Shown: piece by piece, positions 38,569 to 42,837 of the stretch
Layout of the letters: every line of letters starts with the position of its first letter
How positions within the stretch are numbered: the stretch's first letter is position 1
From: a virus
Virus record (IMG/VR): IMGVR_UViG_3300010160_000086
Location: 1 to 42,837 of that record
Reading direction: 5' to 3' (one strand)
Length of the DNA stretch: 42,837 bases
The notes under the pieces: generated by a model
Database searches by the model: none
Seen by the model: the letters and a program-made list of their open reading frames with translations, nothing else
What the model was told of the DNA's origin: nothing
Position numbers and translations under genes: made by a program

Positions 38569-39342
38569 TTAGTTCATTAGGAATTCTAATGGTGCTCCGT
38601 ATTGGGTTTCCATTTGTTGTTCTAATTTATCGATTTCATCTACCGCTTCTTGGTAAATTTTATCACCATTTAAAGTTACTCCACCTGGCAACTGTAGACC
38701 ATTAAATTTCTTAATGTTGTTAGCCCAACTTCTTTTGAATAGTGCTGTGGTATACTCTTTAACCCAACGGTCATTCCAAACTCGGCTATATGCTGTGGCA
38801 TCAATACAGGCATAACATTCGGCAATTACCACAGTACCAGCTGGTGCTTCGGATGCTCCCCAAGCCCAATCAATAAACAACTTTTTCATGTGACGGTTAA
38901 AACGAATAGGAACCTCTCCAGAGAACATTAACTCCAGAGAACGTAGGTGCTGTTGAGTCAAGGTATAGTTAACGTATGATGCGGAGGTAAAGTCGTAGAG
39001 TTCGTTTAGACGCAGTTGATATCTCAGATCAAACATATTAATAGTTGCCTGTGAATCTTGGACTGGAAATATTCTGGTGACACCAACAATGTCTAATGGT
39101 ACATTGGCAGAATCAAGTACATTAGATAAATCTAAGTATTTGTTATTGACATCGGTAGAAGTAGTTTTTTTGATATAATATATTTTTTGTAGACCATCAA
39201 AATGGTAGTCTTGCCAATACTGAATGGCATCATCGATTCTATCTTCTAATTGGTCATCGTCAACGTTAATTTCGATGACTGGAAAGCCTAATCTTCTAAG
39301 GCAATAATCTTTTAAAGTTGCTCTACTTGTTACAGCCGGCAT
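38569..39342 (-). CDS. 13: Neck protein gp13
   Basis: 257 residues (T4: 309). Head completion/neck protein. Seen: LKDYCLRRLGFPVIEINVDDDQLEDRIDDAIQYWQDYHFDG (N-terminal gp13 block), LLMFSGEVPIRFNRHMKKLFIDWAW-type segment and WVKEYTTALFKRSWANNIKKFNGLQLPGGVTLNGDKIYQEAVDEIDKLEQ. AGGAGG ribosome site; CATAAATA late box upstream. Confidence 0.95.
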   Translation of the reverse strand: MPAVTSRATLKDYCLRRLGFPVIEINVDDDQLEDRIDDAIQYWQDYHFDGLQKIYYIKKTTSTDVNNKYLDLSNVLDSANVPLDIVGVTRIFPVQDSQATINMFDLRYQLRLNELYDFTSASYVNYTLTQQHLRSLELMFSGEVPIRFNRHMKKLFIDWAWGASEAPAGTVVIAECYACIDATAYSRVWNDRWVKEYTTALFKRSWANNIKKFNGLQLPGGVTLNGDKIYQEAVDEIDKLEQQMETQYGAPLEFLMN

Positions 39343-39363
39343 AATAACCTCCTATTATCGGTA

Positions 39364-39371
39364 TATTTATG
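39364..39371 (-). promoter_or_regulatory. Late-promoter variant CATAAATA (gp13 operon)
   Basis: 7 of 8 match on the minus strand, 22 nt before the gp13 start, between it and the terminator at 39382-39411. Confidence 0.65.
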
Positions 39372-39381
39372 CTTTACATGG

Positions 39382-39411
39382 AAAGAAAAAACAGCGACCA
39401 AGGCCGCTGTT
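39382..39411 (-). terminator. Terminator before gp13 operon
   Basis: Minus-strand stem AACAGCG/CGCTGTT around an 8 nt loop, followed by TTTTCTTT. Intrinsic terminator separating the fibre genes from the neck genes, 15 nt after the stop of the 82-residue gene. Confidence 0.92.
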
Positions 39412-39425
39412 GATTGTATTTCATC

Positions 39426-39674
39426 TTATAATTGTTGTGCGGCTACTTGTGCTTGGTATGCGGCTATAACTCCTGCGGTCCATGCAGCGTTACATATTGC
39501 CACTACATTGGCTGGTTGACCTGTTAAGTCTTGTGCTGGTGTCAGACTTGTACGATGAAATGTTTGTGCTATCTGCTCACCATCTTTTAGGATGCGTGTT
39601 GCTTCCCGATACAAGACTATGCCGTTTTCGGTGACTGTAATTTGGTCAATGATTTTTGTTTCTGTGAGTGCCAT
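39426..39674 (-). CDS. Small hypothetical virion-associated protein
   Basis: 82 residues, AAGGA at 7 nt before ATG. Seen: TKIIDQITVTENGIVLYREATRILKDGEQIAQTFHRTSLTPAQDL, then an Ala-rich helix to the C-terminus. Small proteins with this start recur near tail-fibre genes of aquatic phages; no function known. Last gene of the fibre transcript before the terminator. Confidence 0.8.
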   Translation of the reverse strand: MALTETKIIDQITVTENGIVLYREATRILKDGEQIAQTFHRTSLTPAQDLTGQPANVVAICNAAWTAGVIAAYQAQVAAQQL

Positions 39675-39687
39675 GATTTTTCCTTAG

Positions 39688-40323
39688 TTAAGCAACCTTA
39701 TAAATGCAAGTGCCACGAATCGCTTTACTAAGCAACGCAGTATTATTTATTGCATTAGTAGTAGTTGTGTCATACAAAGTAAAAGTTGTTGCGCTAGCGT
39801 CTATTGGGGCCATTAATCCGGGTGAGTAAGAAGTGTATGAAACATTAAATGCGTTCATACCGTTACCAGTTGTAGATGTAAAAGGCAATCCACCAATTAC
39901 ATTAAGAGCAGAACCTGATGAACCGGGAAATGTTAAAGCAAAAGTAGCAAATACCATATCACCTATTTTTGTATAGTACGCACTAACACCAGTAAATGTT
40001 AAACCACTACCACTTGAATCAATAGGTGTCCAAGTCCCTTCCTCGTAATCATCCAATGTGTTTGCGTCAGATGATGCTGATTGGGTTGCGGGGAAAGTAA
40101 TACCAGAACCGCTTGTAGAAGGCGTAGCACCACCAACACCAATTGTTGATGATGATATAATATTACCAGCATATACATTACCAGAAATACCAGCACCACC
40201 AACAACTATTAAAGAACCAGTGGCTGTATTGATGGATGCATTAGACGATACTGCGCCTACAGTTAATTGTCCCTGTATATTGGCTGTTCCATATATGATT
40301 GTGTTACTTTTTAGTAATGCCAT
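39688..40323 (-). CDS. Tail-fibre-type protein
   Basis: 211 residues. Seen: repetitive beta-type N-terminus with GSLIVVGGAGISGNVYAGNI (about 37-56), then LDDYEEGTWTPIDSSGSGLTFTGVSAYYTKIGDMVFATFALTFPGSSG, a segment familiar from phage receptor-binding/fibre tips. The same GALIVQGGVGVSGNVYIG motif occurs in the gene at the right edge. A perfect late promoter lies 24 nt before the start. Confidence 0.75.
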   Translation of the reverse strand: MALLKSNTIIYGTANIQGQLTVGAVSSNASINTATGSLIVVGGAGISGNVYAGNIISSSTIGVGGATPSTSGSGITFPATQSASSDANTLDDYEEGTWTPIDSSGSGLTFTGVSAYYTKIGDMVFATFALTFPGSSGSALNVIGGLPFTSTTGNGMNAFNVSYTSYSPGLMAPIDASATTFTLYDTTTTNAINNTALLSKAIRGTCIYKVA

Positions 40324-40346
40324 TTTTTCTTTTAAGATTTATAATG

Positions 40347-40354
40347 TATTTATA
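40347..40354 (-). promoter_or_regulatory. T4-type late promoter TATAAATA (fibre gene)
   Basis: Exact match on the minus strand, 24 nt before the 211-residue fibre gene. Confidence 0.8.
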
Positions 40355-40372
40355 ATTAAATTCCAGTTATGT

Positions 40373-41920
40373 TTAATAATTGACTTCATCAAAATAACCA
40401 GAAACACTTAAAACTCCATTGGATGATATTCGTCTAGCTACTGGAATACCATTATATGTTAACGTTGTTATTTCGTCTAAAGTATTGGCAACTTGATAAC
40501 CACTAGAATCATTTCCTAAACCTAAAGTCACTTCATCAAAATAGGTGGATGTTTTTAAAACTCCATTTTTAGTAATTTTAACACCACCTCTTATACGTTC
40601 TGCCGCCAATAAAGCAAGAATTGCAGCAAAATTCCACCCAATATTGTTGCCAAGATTGATTGAGTTTGTGCCTGCGTACCAAGCAGCACCGCCTGTGGCA
40701 TTTGAATAACTAATAGATAAATAGTCTGCGTTCACAGTACCACTTGATTTAGATAAAGTGTGAGTAGAAGCGGTATTTGAACTGACTGTAATTAAATTAC
40801 CAGCAGTTCCTAAAAGATTAAAATTATTAAATGTGTTTGTTGTTCCAGCTTCAAAAAATACATTTGCTGGTTGAACTGTGTTTGTAATATTATTAAAAGT
40901 GTTATTACCAGAAATAATCAAATTAGCTGTACCACCTTGATTTATAGTACAATTATAAACAGATCCTCCACCAATAAAAGTTTTAGAACCTGTGTTTGCT
41001 GTTAATGAGATTGTTCCTGTTCCTGTACCCGCTGTTGTGGTAAATCCTGTTGAATTGGCATTGTTAAATGTTGTTGTGTTATTACTAGTAAGTAATAATG
41101 TTCCACCATTAAATGTTATATTTTTTGTATTACTTGTTCCTGTAACAAAATTACTAGCATTAACAGTTAATGTAAATCCATTTAAGTCCAATGTACCGCT
41201 GTTTAATGTAATTGGTCTTGTTGCGGCGGTTCCTGCATTTAAATTATCTAATAATCTATAAGTAGCATTTCCAGAAAATGTCAATGGACTAGCAATAATA
41301 GTTCCATTAGTTGTTATAGTTTGTGTTCCACTTGTAGCAGCAAAAACTTTTGCTAAGGTGCCACCACCAGTACTCATACCTGGTTTAAGTGTTACATCAC
41401 CATATATTGTGAGACTTAAACTGTTTGTCCATGAACCTGAAAATGTTCCACTAGTAGTAAAATTTCTACAAGTTCCGGTCAAATTGATTTGATTATTACC
41501 TTGTGTGACAATAAAACTTATTGAATTTGCTTCTGTTACACCAGTGCCAGCACTAATTGTTCGTGAGGAACCAGTATTAGCAGTTAAAATAATCCTTGCA
41601 TTATTATTGCCCGTGACAGTATATGTGCTTGCACCAACAAAAACGCCTCCTCCAGTTTGACTAATGTAAACATTACTTGTACTACCAAATGCTAATGTTC
41701 CTTTGTATCCTGTCAAAGTCAAGGTTGAACATAATGCGCTAGATCCAATTGTTATAATTCCAATGCCTGAATTGGCATCTATAAATGCGTTGTCAGCAGA
41801 ACTAATACTATAATAGTTGGCAAGGCCACCGGTGTTTGCCGCCCAACATCTATTACCATTGGTTGAATTAAATATTCCGGTTCCTGTACCACTATCACCA
41901 ACCCAATAATAATTAGCCAT
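40373..41920 (-). CDS. Beta-helix-type adhesin / tail protein
   Basis: 515 residues. Seen: N-terminus YYWVGDSGTGTGIFNSTNGNRCWAANTGG, a motif I know from phage and bacterial adhesin-like proteins, then long Thr/Asn/Gly-rich imperfect repeats (about 40-400) consistent with a beta-solenoid, and a C-terminal tandem pair of NGVLK(T)ST-YFDEV and NGVLSVSGYFDEV modules (about 455-515). Host-binding role inferred from location among fibre genes and composition. Complete; stop 49 nt before the next gene. Confidence 0.75.
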   Translation of the reverse strand: MANYYWVGDSGTGTGIFNSTNGNRCWAANTGGLANYYSISSADNAFIDANSGIGIITIGSSALCSTLTLTGYKGTLAFGSTSNVYISQTGGGVFVGASTYTVTGNNNARIILTANTGSSRTISAGTGVTEANSISFIVTQGNNQINLTGTCRNFTTSGTFSGSWTNSLSLTIYGDVTLKPGMSTGGGTLAKVFAATSGTQTITTNGTIIASPLTFSGNATYRLLDNLNAGTAATRPITLNSGTLDLNGFTLTVNASNFVTGTSNTKNITFNGGTLLLTSNNTTTFNNANSTGFTTTAGTGTGTISLTANTGSKTFIGGGSVYNCTINQGGTANLIISGNNTFNNITNTVQPANVFFEAGTTNTFNNFNLLGTAGNLITVSSNTASTHTLSKSSGTVNADYLSISYSNATGGAAWYAGTNSINLGNNIGWNFAAILALLAAERIRGGVKITKNGVLKTSTYFDEVTLGLGNDSSGYQVANTLDEITTLTYNGIPVARRISSNGVLSVSGYFDEVNY

Positions 41921-41926
41921 TATTCA

Positions 41927-42837
41927 TCATCCAAAAATTGTATCTAAACTATTGTTAGCTGCATTATAAACCTGATATACAACACTAATACTTGCTGCAT
42001 TAGCAAAACCTAAAACGCCGCTAGCACCAATATACACATTACCAGAAACACCAACACCACCTTGTACGATTAAAGCACCAGTACCATTTGATATTGATGG
42101 TGTTGAGTTTGCAACTATTAACTGATTTGTAATTGTACCACCAGAGAACCCACCAGTCGTAGCAAATGTTATTGTGTTACTTGTACCTACTGTGGTAATT
42201 GTCATACCAGAACCAGCAACAAGAGTTAATGGTGAATTAGCAATATTAGCAATAGCATCTGGTTGACCAGAAATAATAACTCTGGAGAACGCTGTGGTTG
42301 GCGCAACAGTGATTGCGGTGTTGGTTATGGATGTGATACGACCATTAGCAGCTAGTGTTACAACAGGAACAAATGTTGAATTACCGTATACTCCAGCGGA
42401 TGCTGTTAGTGTTGTATAGTCTGTGTTCGCCAAAGTTTGCACAGAAATAATGTTAGCATTCTGAGCATTGTTGACCGCTTGCAAGTATACTGTATTAGCG
42501 TTGGCTGTATTAAGACCACCTTGTAAATATACGGTGTTAGCTACAGAGGAACCGGCGGTTGTCTGAACGGTACCATCAGCAAAGGTAATACCATTACCTG
42601 TACCTGTAATGTATACGTTGCTTGAATATAAATTGCCTGTAATGTTTGTGGAACCTACAACAGTTAAAACATTACCATTAATACCTACAGCACTTGAAAT
42701 TGAGAATAAATTACCTGAGTTACCACTAAACATTAATGTGCCATCGTTGGCAGTCAATGCTGTCATAGTAATTGTTTGAGCGTTTACTGAACTGTTGGCG
42801 GCTAGAAAACGAATATTAGGCGCAGCAGATTGGCCAA
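41927..42837 (-). CDS. Tail-fibre-type protein, N-terminus beyond right edge
   Basis: At least 303 residues; the frame is open to the window edge, so the true start is outside and the internal ATG at 42766 is unlikely to be the start. Seen: GNLYSSNVYITGTGNGITFADGTVQT, a repeated ANTVYLQ motif (NTVYLQGGLNTANANTVYLQ) with heptad-like spacing, and GALIVQGGVGVSGNVYIG, shared with the 211-residue gene. Ser/Thr/Asn/Gly-rich, low in charge, consistent with a trimeric fibre shaft. Confidence 0.75.
   Translation of the reverse strand, partial: GQSAAPNIRFLAANSSVNAQTITMTALTANDGTLMFSGNSGNLFSISSAVGINGNVLTVVGSTNITGNLYSSNVYITGTGNGITFADGTVQTTAGSSVANTVYLQGGLNTANANTVYLQAVNNAQNANIISVQTLANTDYTTLTASAGVYGNSTFVPVVTLAANGRITSITNTAITVAPTTAFSRVIISGQPDAIANIANSPLTLVAGSGMTITTVGTSNTITFATTGGFSGGTITNQLIVANSTPSISNGTGALIVQGGVGVSGNVYIGASGVLGFANAASISVVYQVYNAANNSLDTIFG

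Noticed and set aside
1-42837. CRISPR array or prophage-style integrase/attachment site
   Set aside because: No regularly spaced direct repeats, no integrase or excisionase gene; tRNAs are intact and phage-encoded, so none looks like an attachment target.

Overview
The window is a 42.8 kb piece of an AT-rich, T4-like myovirus genome. It carries the T4 replication, recombination and late-transcription core (UvsX, gp43, gp44, gp62, RegA, gp45, gp46, gp47, gp55, UvsW, UvsY) and the T4 head and neck-tail block in the usual order (gp13-gp14-gp15-gp16-gp17-gp18-gp19-gp20-gp67-gp68-gp21-gp22-gp23). Hsp20, peptide deformylase, short clamp-loader gp62 and several Sm-like or hypothetical proteins point to the aquatic (cyanophage/pelagiphage-type) branch rather than to enteric T4 itself. 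ADP-heptose (LPS precursor) genes suggest a Gram-negative host; the host cannot be named from the sequence.

Layout, left to right; nearly everything is on the minus strand and so is transcribed right to left. 1-4.1 kb: the 5' part of uvsX, a membrane/coiled-coil protein, DNA polymerase gp43 and a small Sm-like protein. 4.1-5.0 kb: one plus-strand gene with its own late promoter. 5.0-7.9 kb: a cluster of 11 tRNAs (Met, Gly, Arg, His, Asn, Gln, Asp, Glu, Cys, Pro, Trp), one aberrant tRNA-Gly-like RNA, three structured segments that are neither tRNA nor protein coding (two closed by perfect 18-19 bp terminal stems), a rubredoxin-like protein and a metallophosphoesterase. 7.9-11.7 kb: accessory metabolism, with a metallopeptidase, dCMP deaminase and an ADP-heptose module (epimerase, cupin, kinase, adenylyltransferase). 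11.7-17 kb: hsp20, regA, gp62, a nuclease-like insert, gp44, a DsbA-like protein, gp45, a dNTP pyrophosphohydrolase, a glycosyltransferase and a small winged-helix protein. 17-25 kb: a DruA/DUF4338-like protein, deformylase, gp46, gp47, gp55, an Sm-like protein, UvsW and UvsY. 25-39.3 kb: the virion block. 39.4-42.8 kb: tail-fibre/adhesin-type genes; the last runs off the right edge.

Transcription logic visible in the DNA: strong host-type promoters (TTGACA, 16-18 bp, TATAAT or TATGAT) precede the tRNA cluster (a duplicated pair), the Gly/rubredoxin/Met tRNA unit, the metallopeptidase, the small gene after hsp20, hsp20, the winged-helix gene and uvsY-uvsW-55-47-46. T4-type late promoters (TATAAATA or CATAAATA) precede hsp20, gp22, gp67, gp18, gp13, a fibre gene, a 30-residue ORF and the lone plus-strand gene. 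gp55 and gp45, the sigma and clamp for late promoters, are both encoded here. Clear hairpin terminators follow gp23, hsp20, the winged-helix gene and the 82-residue gene before gp13; another lies ahead of the Cys/Pro/Trp tRNAs.

Most notable for follow-up: the tRNA-Gly-like RNA with glycine identity elements but degenerate D and T loops; the two RNAs closed by long perfect stems inside the tRNA cluster, one of which shares its stem with the tRNA-Glu CCA end; the early/late composite promoter at hsp20; and the terminator whose loop is the -35 box of the next promoter.
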